Counted from the stretch's first letter, positions 18,466-29,066 are shown. The stretch: 36,141 bases of DNA from Xenorhabdus vietnamensis (GCF_002127535.1 NZ_MUBJ01000030.1:1-36141), one strand, 5' to 3'. The notes: generated by a model not told the origin, from the sequence alone. Numbers and translations are program-made.

Positions 18466-19365
18466 TTATTCGGCTCCTTTTTCTTCTGAGGGATTGACTT
18501 CCGCTTTAGCATTCGTGTTTGTTGCCGGTTTGTCTTTCGGCTCTACTTTATTATTCAATGACGTATCCGTACCGGATATCACATCTGTGCCATTCCCCTG
18601 CCCTATCCGGCCTTGAGTGGCAACACTACTTTGTTCTTGTTTGCGGAAGGAAAGTTGGCGTTCTATATCTGTCAGGTTTTCTAGTTTGCGGGATATTTCG
18701 TGAAGTTCGTGCTCTAAACGTGCCCGTGCTTCTTTCAAGCGATCAATTTTATTATCACTATCAAATTGGAAGCGCTGAAATTTAGCCTTTTCTTCAGTAA
18801 GATTAATTTTCAGGTATTGCTGTTCACGCCATAACTGGAGTAATGGCCGCAAAGAGACAGGAAACTGTACACTATACTGATTAAAATTTTCCACAATTCT
18901 CTTACGTTCAGGTAATGCAGAAGCCGCCCTGCCAGTCAAAATACTTTTTTTGAACACCTGATACCAATCAGTCGGAGTAACCGGGACTAAACGTCCTGCC
19001 GTTTCACGAGCATCTGCCGAAGACAATCGATCCGTACAATCCATAAATCTTAACCAATAGAGCCCGTTTTCCATCGCCGCAGGTTTCGTGATATCCCAGA
19101 TTAAATCACAATCCTTAAAGCGATAATCCGTAACGCTCTGTTCTGGCAGGATAGATTGCGCAATTGTTGCCAAATTGCCTGATCCAGTCGTGTTAACACA
19201 GCCAGATAGCAAATAGGGAACAAACAACAGCAACATAGCACGGAAACGTAGGGTCGAAACACGTGCCAGAATAGGCTGCATAACAGCCGTTTTTTTCATT
19301 GGATTAGTCACAGTATTTTGCTGTTCCGTCTCCGTCATAAAGCGGTAAGTAAACCTGTTATACAT
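18466..19365 (-). CDS. qseG: Outer-membrane lipoprotein QseG
   Basis: QseG (YfhG) is a lipoprotein cotranscribed with the sensor kinase and reported to interact with it. The product has a hydrophobic stretch ending in a lipobox LLSGC, with Cys at residue 56 counted from the first in-frame ATG. A globular region follows with YWLRFMDCTDRLSSADARE, then a coiled coil of about 60 residues (EEKAKFQRFQFDSDNKIDRL to KLENLTDIERQLSFRK) and a low-complexity tail. That tail is absent or different in E. coli. A 55-residue leader is long for a lipoprotein. The ATG at 19281 or 19299 would give a more usual signal length, but none has a strong ribosome site, so the start is unsure. Confidence 0.85.
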   Translation of the reverse strand: MYNRFTYRFMTETEQQNTVTNPMKKTAVMQPILARVSTLRFRAMLLLFVPYLLSGCVNTTGSGNLATIAQSILPEQSVTDYRFKDCDLIWDITKPAAMENGLYWLRFMDCTDRLSSADARETAGRLVPVTPTDWYQVFKKSILTGRAASALPERKRIVENFNQYSVQFPVSLRPLLQLWREQQYLKINLTEEKAKFQRFQFDSDNKIDRLKEARARLEHELHEISRKLENLTDIERQLSFRKQEQSSVATQGRIGQGNGTDVISGTDTSLNNKVEPKDKPATNTNAKAEVNPSEEKGAE

Positions 19366-19370
19366 ATTAT

Positions 19371-20810
19371 TTAATCATTCTCTGCGGTTAATGGCAGTTC
19401 AATTCGAAAACATACGTCAGCAAACTCAGATTCTATCAGGTGAAGCTCTCCCTGCATCTGTTTAATACAATCTTGCGCGATGCTCAAGCCAAGACCACTT
19501 CCTTTAACTGCACCTTTTCGTTGAAGTTTTCCTTGATAAAATGGCTCAAAGATCATGCTCTTTTCTACTTCAGGGATAGGCGTTCCTGTATTGGCAATAT
19601 CAATCTGGAGGTTTTTACCCACTTGCCGACTAAAAATCCAGATGTTACCGGATTCAGCCCCATAGTGCACTGCATTGGAATAGAGATTATCAATCACCCG
19701 CGTCAATAAGCTAGGCTCCGCCCAACAATAATCCATATCCATTTGAATTTCTGTGTAAATATTTTTTATACGCGCTGGCAATTGATGTGACAATACAACA
19801 CCATCCACAACTTCTTTTAAAGAGACAACCTGATGCTCAGCAGGAGCATCTGCTAATTTACGATTATATTCAAGTAATTGCTCAATAAGCCGCTGTAAAT
19901 GCTTACTACTGCTGTCCAGAATACTGACAACTTCTTTTTGATCTGCCGTCAGAGGCCCTGCTATTTCATCAGCCAATAACTCCGTTCCTTCACGCATGCT
20001 TGCCAGAGGCGTTTTCAGTTCATGAGAGATATGGCGTAAAAATTCATGGCGCTGAGATTCAAGCCAGGATAAACGCTCACTTAGCCAAATAATGCGCTGA
20101 GCCAATGATCGCAATTCCCGAGGTCCTTTAAAGGAATCAATCTGATTCTCCAATGACTGGCCTTCCCCCAACCGATTGATCATCCGCTCAATACCTTTCA
20201 CTGGGCCAATGATCATACGCGTAAACAAAGCTATCAAAAAAGCACTTAACAAAAATAAAATAAGGCTTTGCCAACCAAAAAATCGCCCTTTATCAGCAAT
20301 ATCCTTTTGTAGTTGTTCACCGCGACTGAAAACTATTTTACGGGTTTCCTGTACAATAAAACTATTAGCCTTGGAGAATTCTTCAAGTAATTTAGATGAG
20401 GTGGGTTCTGGCAATCCATTACTACAAGCAATCTTGCCCAAACCTGACAACAATTCATCAAATTTCTTCGTATGATTTGCACTCGCCAACATCGCCATCT
20501 GACTGCCTAGCATATTCACGTATTGTCGGTATTGGCGTTGATAAAGTTTTTTCAGCCTGTCATCCCCTAACACACAGTATTGACGGTAACTACGTTCCAT
20601 CTCAAGGGCTATACCAGTCATTGCTTCGCTACGGTGAGCATCTGTCATAGTTGAACGATTAATCATAGCGGCTTTAGCACTGAGCTGATCAAGACTTTGA
20701 TAAGCCTGATAAGCCAGAACCAGCAGTGGCAACAATACCAACCAGAAAGCCATTACAACCAATTGGCGCAATGAGCGTGGGAATAAACGCCATTTTTTCA
20801 AAGAAATCAT
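19371..20810 (-). CDS. glrK: Sensor histidine kinase GlrK (QseE)
   Basis: GlrK is the membrane kinase that phosphorylates GlrR in response to envelope conditions. The 479 residues have a transmembrane helix at about 16-38, a periplasmic helical region to about 175, and a second helix at about 180-198. A HAMP segment follows, then the dimerisation helix with the H-box at H263 (RHEFLRHISHELKTPLASM). The HATPase domain includes TRVIDNLYSNAVHYG and GSGLGLSIAQDCI. It is first in the glrK-qseG-glrR operon, 5 nt before qseG. A 17-bp tandem repeat and the glmY gene precede it. Confidence 0.95.
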   Translation of the reverse strand: MISLKKWRLFPRSLRQLVVMAFWLVLLPLLVLAYQAYQSLDQLSAKAAMINRSTMTDAHRSEAMTGIALEMERSYRQYCVLGDDRLKKLYQRQYRQYVNMLGSQMAMLASANHTKKFDELLSGLGKIACSNGLPEPTSSKLLEEFSKANSFIVQETRKIVFSRGEQLQKDIADKGRFFGWQSLILFLLSAFLIALFTRMIIGPVKGIERMINRLGEGQSLENQIDSFKGPRELRSLAQRIIWLSERLSWLESQRHEFLRHISHELKTPLASMREGTELLADEIAGPLTADQKEVVSILDSSSKHLQRLIEQLLEYNRKLADAPAEHQVVSLKEVVDGVVLSHQLPARIKNIYTEIQMDMDYCWAEPSLLTRVIDNLYSNAVHYGAESGNIWIFSRQVGKNLQIDIANTGTPIPEVEKSMIFEPFYQGKLQRKGAVKGSGLGLSIAQDCIKQMQGELHLIESEFADVCFRIELPLTAEND

Positions 20811-20923
20811 CTTATAACCTGTTTACATTGAAACTAACCGACATAAGCCGGAGGATAAAATCTGCCAGAAGATAAATGCTACAGTTGCTTTTTCTTTTAT
20901 TTGAAAATGGCCGAAAATAATAG

Positions 20924-21000
20924 TTGAAAACCGTAGTTGGTTGAAAACAGTAATTAGTTGAAAGCAGTAATTAGTTGAAAACATTAGATAATTGAAAACT
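20924..21000. repeat. 17-bp tandem repeat between glmY and glrK
   Basis: TTGAAAA (or TTGAAAG) recurs at 20924, 20941, 20958, 20975 and 20992, exactly 17 bp apart. The clearest units are TTGAAAACAGTAATTAG and TTGAAAGCAGTAATTAG. The array lies between the glmY terminator hairpin and the glrK start. Its unit length differs from the two 15-bp arrays. Confidence 0.85.
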
Positions 21001-21050
21001 ATGCGGATGCATACGTAACACGATGGACAGGAATAACCTGTAATAATGAC

Positions 21051-21274
21051 GGCGGGATAGTAACTTCTTTACTACCCCGCCAGTGAGGATCCTTCATGCT
21101 GCTCAATGAGCATGTAGGTGGTGCCTCACTCCACGTGTCGCCCTGTGTTTGATAAGGCCCGAGGGCGAGTATCATTAAGTTGGACGGTAGGCACCTTACT
21201 TCGGCGTCATTCTGGGCTTATGTGGCATGTTTCCACCTGATTGCGGGCCTACATAAAAAGTTGAATGAGCAACT
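21051..21274 (-). ncRNA. glmY: Small RNA GlmY
   Basis: GlmY is a decoy RNA that binds RapZ, spares GlmZ and so activates glmS translation for glucosamine-6-phosphate synthesis. In E. coli it also lies between glrK and purL. The 5' end reads AGTTGCTCATTCAACTTTTT, then ATGTAGGCCC. This keeps the E. coli pattern AGTGGCTCATTCACC...TTATGTCAGCCC, with a compensated first stem. The proposed start sits about 12 nt after a sigma54 promoter. The 3' end is my inference: a stem of 13 bp at 21051-21081 (GGCGGGGTAGTAA and mirror) followed by a weak T-rich run. This gives about 224 nt, somewhat longer than the E. coli primary form (184 nt). An earlier end cannot be excluded. Confidence 0.85.
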
Positions 21275-21282
21275 GCCTATGT

Positions 21283-21310
21283 ATTATGCATATTACGTGC
21301 CAATTTGCAA
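21283..21310 (-). promoter_or_regulatory. Overlapping sigma54 and sigma70 promoters of glmY
   Basis: On the minus strand TGGCAC-GTAAT-ATGCA (plus 21287-21302) fits the -24/-12 consensus TGGCAC-N5-TTGCA with one mismatch. Overlapping it, TTGCAA (plus 21305-21310) and CATAAT (plus 21283-21288), 16 bp apart, form a sigma70 promoter. Both would start transcription at about 21274-21276. E. coli and Salmonella glmY have the same arrangement. Confidence 0.88.
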
Positions 21311-21406
21311 AATTATTTATAACTATTTGATTTTATTTAAAACAAGAAAAAAATAAAATTCATTGCATTTTTTTATCAATATTTCTTAATACTTGAGAAG
21401 TACTAG

Positions 21407-21520
21407 TGTCGCCCATTTATGACAGTTACCCACAAAAAAAATATTTTATGCGTAATATCAATTAAATAAATGTCTCCTATTTGAGACACCATAAAGTAAC
21501 GTTGTCGTGATATAGAGACA
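21407..21520. promoter_or_regulatory. Three GlrR activator sites upstream of glmY
   Basis: TGTC-N10-GACA, the GlrR recognition pattern, occurs exactly three times: 21407-21424, 21471-21488 and 21503-21520. They lie 130-245 bp upstream of the glmY start, a normal enhancer distance for sigma54. E. coli glmY also has three. E. coli requires IHF between activator and promoter; I could not settle on one clear IHF site in the AT-rich stretch 21311-21400. Confidence 0.88.
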
Positions 21521-21617
21521 TTGCCATATCACTCATTAGCAACATCAAATTAACAATTATTCTCAAATTGCCTTTCTTCCTATCCTTCCGTTTCTGCTAT
21601 CACTTCGGAACGCACCA

Positions 21618-21657
21618 AATAAAAAGAAAGGCCCTGATGAATTATCAGAGCCTTTCC
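21618..21657 (-). terminator. Rho-independent terminator of purL
   Basis: On the minus strand GAAAGGC-TCTGAT pairs with ATCAGG-GCCTTTC around a short loop, and TTTTTAT follows. It lies about 25 nt after the purL stop. It keeps purL transcripts from running into the glmY control region. Confidence 0.9.
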
Positions 21658-21682
21658 ATTAAAAATTAAATGGTTATATAAA

Positions 21683-24600
21683 TTAGCCTAACTGTTTACG
21701 TGCATTACGGAAAATACGCATCCACGGGCTATCTTCCCCCCATTCTTTAGGATGCCAAGAATGGCTGATAGTGCGGAATACCCTTTCAGGATGAGGCATC
21801 ATCACCGTGACTCTCCCGTCAAGGCTGGTCACAGAGGTAATTCCGTTCACGGAACCATTTGGGTTTGCTGGATAGTTTTCAGTCACTGAGCCGTAATTAT
21901 CCACAAACCGCAATGCGACTTGCTGATATCTTTCAAGTTCCATCAGACTCTGGCTATTTCTGAACTCCACCTGCCCTTCACCATGAGCCACGGCTATCGG
22001 CAAGCGAGAACCCGCCATATCTTTCAAGAACAGTGACGGACTGTCAGTCACTTCAACCAAGCTAAAACGGGCTTCATAACGCTCTGAACGATTACGGACA
22101 AAACGCGGCCAATGTTCTGTACCCGGAATCAACCCATGCAAATTAGATATCATCTGGCAACCGTTACACACGCCAAGGGTCAAAGTATCCGGCCTCGCGA
22201 AGAAATTCTCAAAATCATCACGTACCCGTGAATTAAACAGAATGGATTTCGCCCAACCTTCACCCGCACCAAGTACATCTCCATATGAGAAGCCACCACA
22301 AGCAACCAATGTCTGGAATTGCTCTAATGTGATACGCCCATCCAATAAATCGCTCATGTGGACGTCCACAGCCTCAAATCCAGCTCGATGGAATGCAGCC
22401 GCCATCTCAACATGCGAGTTAACGCCCTGTTCACGCAGAACAGCAACACGCGGGCGCGCCTGTTTCGAAATATAATAAGCAGCAATATCTTCTGCTGGAT
22501 CAAAAGATAACTTCACATTCAGGCCAGGATCATTCACATCCTGCTTTGCCTGATGTTCTTGATCTGCACACTCTGGGTTATCACGCAAACGCTGCATTTG
22601 CCACGTTGTTTCTGCCCACCATAAGCGCAATACGCTGCGGTTCTGACGATAAACTTCCATATTGCCGCTGGATATAACAAAATCATCACCTGCCTGAGCT
22701 TTCCCCAGATAGTGTACACATCCACTCAAACCATAATCTGCCAACAGATTTTCAACTATCTCTCTGTCAGTCTCACGAATTTGAATGACTGCACCTAATT
22801 CTTCATTAAACAAAGCAGCCAAAATATCTTCATCAAATACACTGATATCGACATGCAACCCGCAATGACCTGCAAAAGCCATTTCAGCTAATGTCACCAG
22901 CAGTCCACCGTCCGAACGATCATGGTAAGCCAGCAATTTTTGTTCCGAAATCAAGTGCTGGATCGCATTAAAGAAACCCGCCAGCTGCTCGGCACTGCGA
23001 ACATCGGCAGTTTTATCCCCTAGTTGACGATAAACTTGCGCCAGTACAGTCCCACCCAGAGCATTTTGTCCTTTCCCCAGATCGATCAGCAGCAACGTAT
23101 TATCGTCTTCAATAGACAATTCCGGTGTCACTGTACAACGCACATCTTCTACCCGGGCAAACGCACTGATCACCAATGAAAGTGGTGACGTCATCTCACG
23201 CACTTCCCCGTTTTGGTTCCAGCGTGTTTTCATTGACATCGAATCCTTGCCAACCGGAATGGTCAATCCCAATGCCGGACACAACTCTTCACCCACTGCC
23301 TTTACTGCGGCATATAAGCCCGCATCTTCACCAGCATGGCCTGATGCCGACATCCAGTTCGCTGACAATTTCACTCGTTTCAGATCCTGAACATAAGCAG
23401 ATGCGATGTTGGTCAGTGCTTCACCCACTGCCATACGTGCCGATGCTGCAAAATCCAGCAATGCAATTGGTGCACGCTCACCTATTGACATGGCTTCGCC
23501 ATAATAACTGTCTAAACTGGCGGTAGTAACAGCACAATCCGCTACTGGAATTTGCCAAGGGCCAACCATTTGATCGCGGGCAACCATACCTGTAATGGAA
23601 CGATCTCCAATCGTGATCAGGAATGTTTTTTCAGCGACAGTGGGTAAATGCAAGACGCGTTTTACCGCTTCAGCGAGATTAATGCCCTTGCGATCCAAGT
23701 TTTGCCCCTGTGCCTGCAAAACCTGCACATTTTTCAGCGTTTTTGGTGTCTTACCCAGCAATACATCCAGTGGCATATCAATTGGCTGATTATCAAAATG
23801 GTTATCATTCAACAGTAAGTGCCGTTCTTCCGTTGCTTCCCCAACAACAGCATAAGGAGCACGTTCACGACGGCATATTTCTTCAAATAGAGCCAACTGT
23901 TCTGGTGCCACGGCCAAAACATAACGTTCCTGGGATTCATTGCACCATAATTGCAATGGACTCATTCCCGGTTCATCATTAAGAATATTACGTAACTCAA
24001 AACGCCCACCCCGACCGCCATCACTGACTAACTCAGGCATGGCATTTGATAAGCCACCAGCCCCTACATCATGGATAAATAAAATTGGATTTTTATCACC
24101 CAATTGCCAGCAACTATCAATAACTTCCTGACAACGACGTTCCATCTCCGCATTGTCACGCTGCACAGAGGCAAAATCCAAATCAGCATCAGATTGACCG
24201 GATGTCATTGAAGATGCCGCACCGCCACCCAAACCGATATTCATGCTTGGCCCGCCCAATACAATTAATTGTGCGCCGACCGGAATATCACCTTTCTGGA
24301 CATGCTCTTCGCAGATGTTACCGATTCCCCCAGCCAGCATGATGGGCTTATGATAACCACGCAATTCTGTACCGTTATGGGAATTGACTTTTTCTTCATA
24401 AGTTCTGAAATATCCGAGCAATGCCGGACGCCCAAATTCATTATTGAACGCAGCACCTCCCAGTGGGCCTTCCAGCATGATATCCAGAGCGCTGACAATC
24501 CGATCAGGTTTACCAAAATCTTCTTCCCACGGTTGTTCAAACCCAGGAATTCTTAAGTTTGATACCGAAAAGCCAACCAAACCCGCTTTGGGTTTGGCCC

Positions 24601-25570
24601 CTCGCCCAGTTGCGCCTTCATCACGAATTTCACCACCTGAACCCGTCGCTGCTCCGGGCCAAGGCGAGATCGCTGTTGGATGGTTGTGGGTTTCCACTTT
24701 CATTAAGATATGAGCTGGTTCTTGGTGGTAGTCATAAATTCCAGTTGCGGAATCAGGAAAAAAGCGACCAACATGAGAGCCTTCCATAACAGCCGCGTTA
24801 TCTTTATAAGCAGAAAGTACATAATCCGGCGTCTGTTCAAATGTATTTTTGATCATTTTGAACAAAGACTTGGGCTGAGCCTGACCATCAATAACCCAAT
24901 CCGCATTGAAAATTTTGTGACGGCAATGCTCAGAATTTGCCTGAGCAAACATGTAGAGTTCAACATCCGTTGGGTTACGTCCCAGCGACTGAAAAGCCCT
25001 CATCAGATAATCAATTTCATCCGCGGCCAGAGCCAATCCCAGTTCAATATTTGCCGCTTCCAGTGCTGCCCGCCCTGATTGCAGGATATCAACCTGTTTC
25101 AACGGTGCAGGTTGCTGGTGAGAAAATAAAGCTTCAGCCTGTTCAAACTGAGTGAACACACTTTCCATCATGCGGTCATGCAATAATGCCGACAACATTT
25201 GCCATTGCTTATCGTCCATTCCAGTATTCTGAATATAGTAAGCAATCCCCCGCTCTAAACGGACAATCTGATTCAGGCCACAATTGTGAACTATTTCCGT
25301 CGCTTTCGATGACCAAGGAGATATCGTGCCCGGACGGGGTGTAACTAATATTAGTTGTCCTTTAGGCTTAATTTCGGCCAGAGAGGGACCATATTTTAAT
25401 AGGTTATTTAATTTCTCTTGTTCATCTTCCCTTATTGGGGCACTAACTTCTGCAAAATGTACATATTCTGCATAAATTTCGGTAACAGGAAGATGGTGAT
25501 CTTGACACTGGGAAAGGAGCTTAGTGATACGAAATGCTGATAAAGCGGGTGAGCCACGCAGAATTTCCAT
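21683..25570 (-). CDS. purL: Phosphoribosylformylglycinamidine synthase PurL
   Basis: PurL converts FGAR, glutamine and ATP to FGAM in purine synthesis. The 1295 residues, counted from [15 protein letters not shown] at 25570, equal E. coli. The frame opens 18 nt earlier. Order: N-terminal PurS-like domain, FGAM synthetase halves ([53 protein letters not shown]), and C-terminal class-I glutaminase with the nucleophile in [11 protein letters not shown] and the His/Glu pair in [10 protein letters not shown] PurR box and TATAAT -10 lie upstream and a terminator follows. It is transcribed alone. Confidence 0.98.
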   Translation of the reverse strand: MEILRGSPALSAFRITKLLSQCQDHHLPVTEIYAEYVHFAEVSAPIREDEQEKLNNLLKYGPSLAEIKPKGQLILVTPRPGTISPWSSKATEIVHNCGLNQIVRLERGIAYYIQNTGMDDKQWQMLSALLHDRMMESVFTQFEQAEALFSHQQPAPLKQVDILQSGRAALEAANIELGLALAADEIDYLMRAFQSLGRNPTDVELYMFAQANSEHCRHKIFNADWVIDGQAQPKSLFKMIKNTFEQTPDYVLSAYKDNAAVMEGSHVGRFFPDSATGIYDYHQEPAHILMKVETHNHPTAISPWPGAATGSGGEIRDEGATGRGAKPKAGLVGFSVSNLRIPGFEQPWEEDFGKPDRIVSALDIMLEGPLGGAAFNNEFGRPALLGYFRTYEEKVNSHNGTELRGYHKPIMLAGGIGNICEEHVQKGDIPVGAQLIVLGGPSMNIGLGGGAASSMTSGQSDADLDFASVQRDNAEMERRCQEVIDSCWQLGDKNPILFIHDVGAGGLSNAMPELVSDGGRGGRFELRNILNDEPGMSPLQLWCNESQERYVLAVAPEQLALFEEICRRERAPYAVVGEATEERHLLLNDNHFDNQPIDMPLDVLLGKTPKTLKNVQVLQAQGQNLDRKGINLAEAVKRVLHLPTVAEKTFLITIGDRSITGMVARDQMVGPWQIPVADCAVTTASLDSYYGEAMSIGERAPIALLDFAASARMAVGEALTNIASAYVQDLKRVKLSANWMSASGHAGEDAGLYAAVKAVGEELCPALGLTIPVGKDSMSMKTRWNQNGEVREMTSPLSLVISAFARVEDVRCTVTPELSIEDDNTLLLIDLGKGQNALGGTVLAQVYRQLGDKTADVRSAEQLAGFFNAIQHLISEQKLLAYHDRSDGGLLVTLAEMAFAGHCGLHVDISVFDEDILAALFNEELGAVIQIRETDREIVENLLADYGLSGCVHYLGKAQAGDDFVISSGNMEVYRQNRSVLRLWWAETTWQMQRLRDNPECADQEHQAKQDVNDPGLNVKLSFDPAEDIAAYYISKQARPRVAVLREQGVNSHVEMAAAFHRAGFEAVDVHMSDLLDGRITLEQFQTLVACGGFSYGDVLGAGEGWAKSILFNSRVRDDFENFFARPDTLTLGVCNGCQMISNLHGLIPGTEHWPRFVRNRSERYEARFSLVEVTDSPSLFLKDMAGSRLPIAVAHGEGQVEFRNSQSLMELERYQQVALRFVDNYGSVTENYPANPNGSVNGITSVTSLDGRVTVMMPHPERVFRTISHSWHPKEWGEDSPWMRIFRNARKQLG

Positions 25571-25632
25571 AATAATAGGTTCTCTCATCTTAGAAGCAAA
25601 GCCTGACTGATGCCTCAGGGGAAACTGCCGGC

Positions 25633-25671
25633 ATTATAGAGTAATGTTCTTTCTGACGAAACCGTTTGCGT
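25633..25671 (-). promoter_or_regulatory. purL promoter with PurR operator
   Basis: The minus strand has ACGCAAACGGTTTCGT (plus 25656-25671), matching the E. coli purL PurR site as I recall it. TATAAT (plus 25633-25638) lies 17 nt downstream. The operator overlaps the expected -35 (TTTCGT), so PurR with hypoxanthine or guanine would block RNA polymerase. Confidence 0.88.
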
Positions 25672-25836
25672 GGTTATTTCTCAACCCTACAATGCACTTT
25701 TTAAAATTCCAAAATTGATTTAATAAGGTTGCACATCCATGTTTTGTTGCGCAAAATTCCCGATTACTGGAAATTTAACCATGCTATCATTTTGCATCTC
25801 ATGCGGTTTCCAATCGTTCTGGAAAGAGATAACTAT

Positions 25837-27273
25837 TTGAATAAATTAAAAATAAATTATTTTGTTATCGTCATCATTGCGCTCCTCTCAGCTGCTATTA
25901 TTGGCCTAAATATCAATTGGTCCAATAAACAGCAGGGGCTGATAAACAAAATTCAGGCACGAGGAGAGTTAAGAATCAGTACTATCAGCTCTCCTCTAAT
26001 CTATCTTAATAGTAAAAATGAATTAACGGGATTCGACTATGAGCTAGCCAAACAGTTTGCTGATTATCTGGGTGTTAAACTTGTCGTCAAGTTTCGTTCC
26101 AGCATTAACCAGCTTTTTGACGATTTGGAAAATGATAAAGCCGATTTCTTGGCTGCCGGACTTATCTACAATAAAGATAGACTGGAGCAAACACGAACTG
26201 GCCCTGCATATATTTTGGTCGAACAACAACTGGTTTATCGCAAGGGGACTACACGCCCACGTTCATTTAGCGATTTAAAAGGTAAATTTATCGTCACGGC
26301 AGGTTCTGCCCACGTAAGCGAGCTGAAAAAGTGGAAGGAGAAGTCTTATCCTGAGTTAACCTGGGAAGAAACGTCACATGAAAATACGCAACAATTGCTT
26401 GAACAACTCTCCGAGGGAAAAATTGATTATACCATTAGCGATTCCATCATTTTAGCCTTGCAACAGCGTATTTACCCCAATCTGGCAATTGCTTTTGATG
26501 TCAATGAAGAGCGCCCTCTGACTTGGTATTTAAAACGCAATGGCGATTATAGTCTCCACTCCGCTATGCTCGATTTTTTCAATGACTTGGCTAAAAAAAA
26601 TACCATAGCTCAGCTACAAGAAAAGTATTTCAACCATGTCGGTTCATTCAATTATTTAGATACCATTTCATTGATTCGCGCCATTAAGCAACGCTTGCCA
26701 ACATATCAGACAATTTTTCAAAAATATGCTGGCGCACTTGATTGGCATTTAGTGGCCGCCATTGCGTGGCAAGAATCGCATTGGGATCCATTGGCTATTT
26801 CACCCACCGGCGTTCGTGGTCTGATGATGCTCACTCGCCCGACAGCAAAATGGGCAGGGGTTACCGATAGGCTAGATCCAGAAGAGAGTGTAAGAGGCGG
26901 AGTTGCTTATCTGAACCATCTGATAGAACGTATGCCAAAATCCATTCCTGAAGGTGAGCGTATCTGGTTTGCCCTCGCAGCTTACAACATAGGATATGGG
27001 CACGTTCTTGATGCTCGTAAATTAACTATTGAACAAAAAGGTAACCCAAATAGCTGGGTCGATGTTAAAACCCGTCTTTTGCTGCTCAGCAATAAAAAAT
27101 ACTACCCGAATACAGCAAATGGCTATGCTCGTGGTCATGAAGCTTATTTATATGTTGAAAACATTAAACGTCATTACGCAAGTCTGGAAGGATACCTCAG
27201 TGCAAAAGCCAGACGCGAAAAAGCAGAGAAAAATGAAGCACCAAAGGATGCATCTATAACCAGCTATCCCTAA
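25837..27273 (+). CDS. mltF: Membrane-bound lytic murein transglycosylase F (MltF)
   Basis: MltF cleaves peptidoglycan glycan strands to 1,6-anhydro products at the periplasmic face of the outer membrane. I start it at TTG 25837, giving 478 residues. E. coli begins MKKLKINYLFIG and this reads (L)NKLKINYFVIVII, with GGAAAGAG upstream. An ATG at 25801 in the same frame lacks a ribosome site. After the signal anchor come an SBP_bac_3-like domain (about 40-265) and an SLT domain (about 290-440). The catalytic Glu lies in AIAWQESHWDPLAISPTGVRG. The frame stops after ITSYP at 27271, yet the same frame continues open for 49 codons. Confidence 0.93.
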   Translation: MNKLKINYFVIVIIALLSAAIIGLNINWSNKQQGLINKIQARGELRISTISSPLIYLNSKNELTGFDYELAKQFADYLGVKLVVKFRSSINQLFDDLENDKADFLAAGLIYNKDRLEQTRTGPAYILVEQQLVYRKGTTRPRSFSDLKGKFIVTAGSAHVSELKKWKEKSYPELTWEETSHENTQQLLEQLSEGKIDYTISDSIILALQQRIYPNLAIAFDVNEERPLTWYLKRNGDYSLHSAMLDFFNDLAKKNTIAQLQEKYFNHVGSFNYLDTISLIRAIKQRLPTYQTIFQKYAGALDWHLVAAIAWQESHWDPLAISPTGVRGLMMLTRPTAKWAGVTDRLDPEESVRGGVAYLNHLIERMPKSIPEGERIWFALAAYNIGYGHVLDARKLTIEQKGNPNSWVDVKTRLLLLSNKKYYPNTANGYARGHEAYLYVENIKRHYASLEGYLSAKARREKAEKNEAPKDASITSYP

Positions 27274-27423
27274 ACCGAAAACGCTAAAACCGACATGGAT
27301 AAAACTGAAAGTAATAATATAGAAGACAATAACAAGGACAGTAATAAAGCAAAAAACACTAATGTTGAATCTCACGAAAAAGCGCCGGAAAATAGAACTC
27401 CGGCACAACCTGAAAAAAACTAA
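27274..27423 (+). other. Untranslated in-frame continuation of mltF
   Basis: Directly after the mltF TAA (27271-27273) the same frame stays open for 49 codons to a second TAA at 27421. It encodes a Lys/Glu/Asn/Asp-rich, low-complexity stretch beginning TENAKTDMDKTESNN and ending NRTPAQPEKN. The composition continues the hydrophilic tail just before the stop (ARREKAEKNEAPKD). It looks like a C-terminal tail removed by one nonsense change, or a read-through extension. Confidence 0.65.
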
Positions 27424-27476
27424 ATTATAGCTAATCTTATAAACAAGACTGATATAAAACGGTAGCTGTCAATTAA

Positions 27477-28019
<543 letters not shown>

Positions 28020-28038
28020 TTATGAAAATTCCACTTAT

Positions 28039-28114
28039 TATACTCAATGGATTTCGAGTTGTAGCGCTGCCAACAAAGCTGCGACTTGAAAAACAAAAGA
28101 TAGAACGGGTCATA
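28039..28114. repeat. Internally deleted ERIC element
   Basis: The 76-bp stretch starts TATACTCAATGGATTTCGAG and ends with AAAGCTGCGACTTGAA followed by an altered ACGGGTCATA. These are the two ends of an ERIC/IRU element in opposite orientation to the full copy at 30438. About 50 bp of the core are missing between GTAGC and GCTGCCAACAAAG. It lies between tadA and the HD hydrolase. Confidence 0.75.
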
Positions 28115-28133
28115 CTCATATTGTTCGGTTATT

Positions 28134-28787
28134 TCAATTTGCTGGTTCAGCCTGAATCTCATCAAGAAAAGCATCAAGGAACAATTTCATTCGCTCTGTC
28201 CTTTCACTCGCCATTTTTCTACCTGATGCAGTTTGAAATCCGGATTCAATTTTAAATAGTTTGGTATAGAAATGATCAATAGTGTAAATTTTATCATTGT
28301 ATTCGCGCTGTTTTGCCAGAGGATCGTGAAAATCATACAATAAAGAACCCATACGCCCAGCAGTGTAAAAACAACGCCCAACACCCACCATGCCAATGGA
28401 ATCCAATCGATCCGCATCTTGCACGATTTTCGCTTCCAATGTTTTGGGGATTAATCCTGCTGAAAAACTATGTGCTTCAATGGCATGGCAGACGGCGCTA
28501 ATATCCACCTCACACCATTTTAGATCTTTCAGTATTAATGCTGCTTTTTCTGCTGCCATACGCGAAGCAAGATGTTGGTTTGGGGAATTTTTTTCAACAT
28601 TTACGCAATCGTGCAACAGTACAGCGGTGAATACTAATCGCAAGTTGCCAGATTCCACTTCACAAATTTGTTTGGCATTTCTCCATACTCGATAAAGGTG
28701 AGCAATATCATGAGCACCATCATCATTTTCTATTGCCATCGGTAAAAGTTGTTGAGCTAAATTTTCAAAAGGTGAAAAAGATAACAT
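28134..28787 (-). CDS. HD-domain phosphohydrolase, YedJ family
   Basis: This is a 217-residue HD-superfamily protein resembling E. coli YedJ and B. subtilis YpgQ-type nucleotide phosphohydrolases. Metal-ligand residues of the HD fold are visible: H28 or H31 (AHDIAHLYRVW), the HD pair in AVLLHDCVNVEKN, and a later Asp in KIVQDADRLDSIGMVG. AIEAHSFSAG and KLFKIESGFQTASGRKMA are typical of the family. I use the ATG at 28787 with AGAGG 8 nt upstream. A TTG 6 nt earlier is in frame. The native substrate is not established, and the gene is not at its E. coli position. Confidence 0.88.
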   Translation of the reverse strand: MLSFSPFENLAQQLLPMAIENDDGAHDIAHLYRVWRNAKQICEVESGNLRLVFTAVLLHDCVNVEKNSPNQHLASRMAAEKAALILKDLKWCEVDISAVCHAIEAHSFSAGLIPKTLEAKIVQDADRLDSIGMVGVGRCFYTAGRMGSLLYDFHDPLAKQREYNDKIYTIDHFYTKLFKIESGFQTASGRKMASERTERMKLFLDAFLDEIQAEPAN

Positions 28788-29066
28788 AACCAAAACCTCT
28801 CAATAAATGGAAATATTATCTTAGCAAAAAGAGGAAAAAAGGTTTCACTTATTATGTAAATCCGCAATGACAATTTATTTTTTAAATTCATCCTTGCTAC
28901 TTATTTAAAAATAATATTATCATTCAAAAATAGAGATATTTATAGTGACTATTACAGAAACAAACATTGCTTATTGAATAATGTTTTTTAACTCCTCAAT
29001 ATCTAATATTCAGCGCGAATATTTAGTTTTTAATAATCATTCAGTTCTCCAAGAGGATAATTTCCT

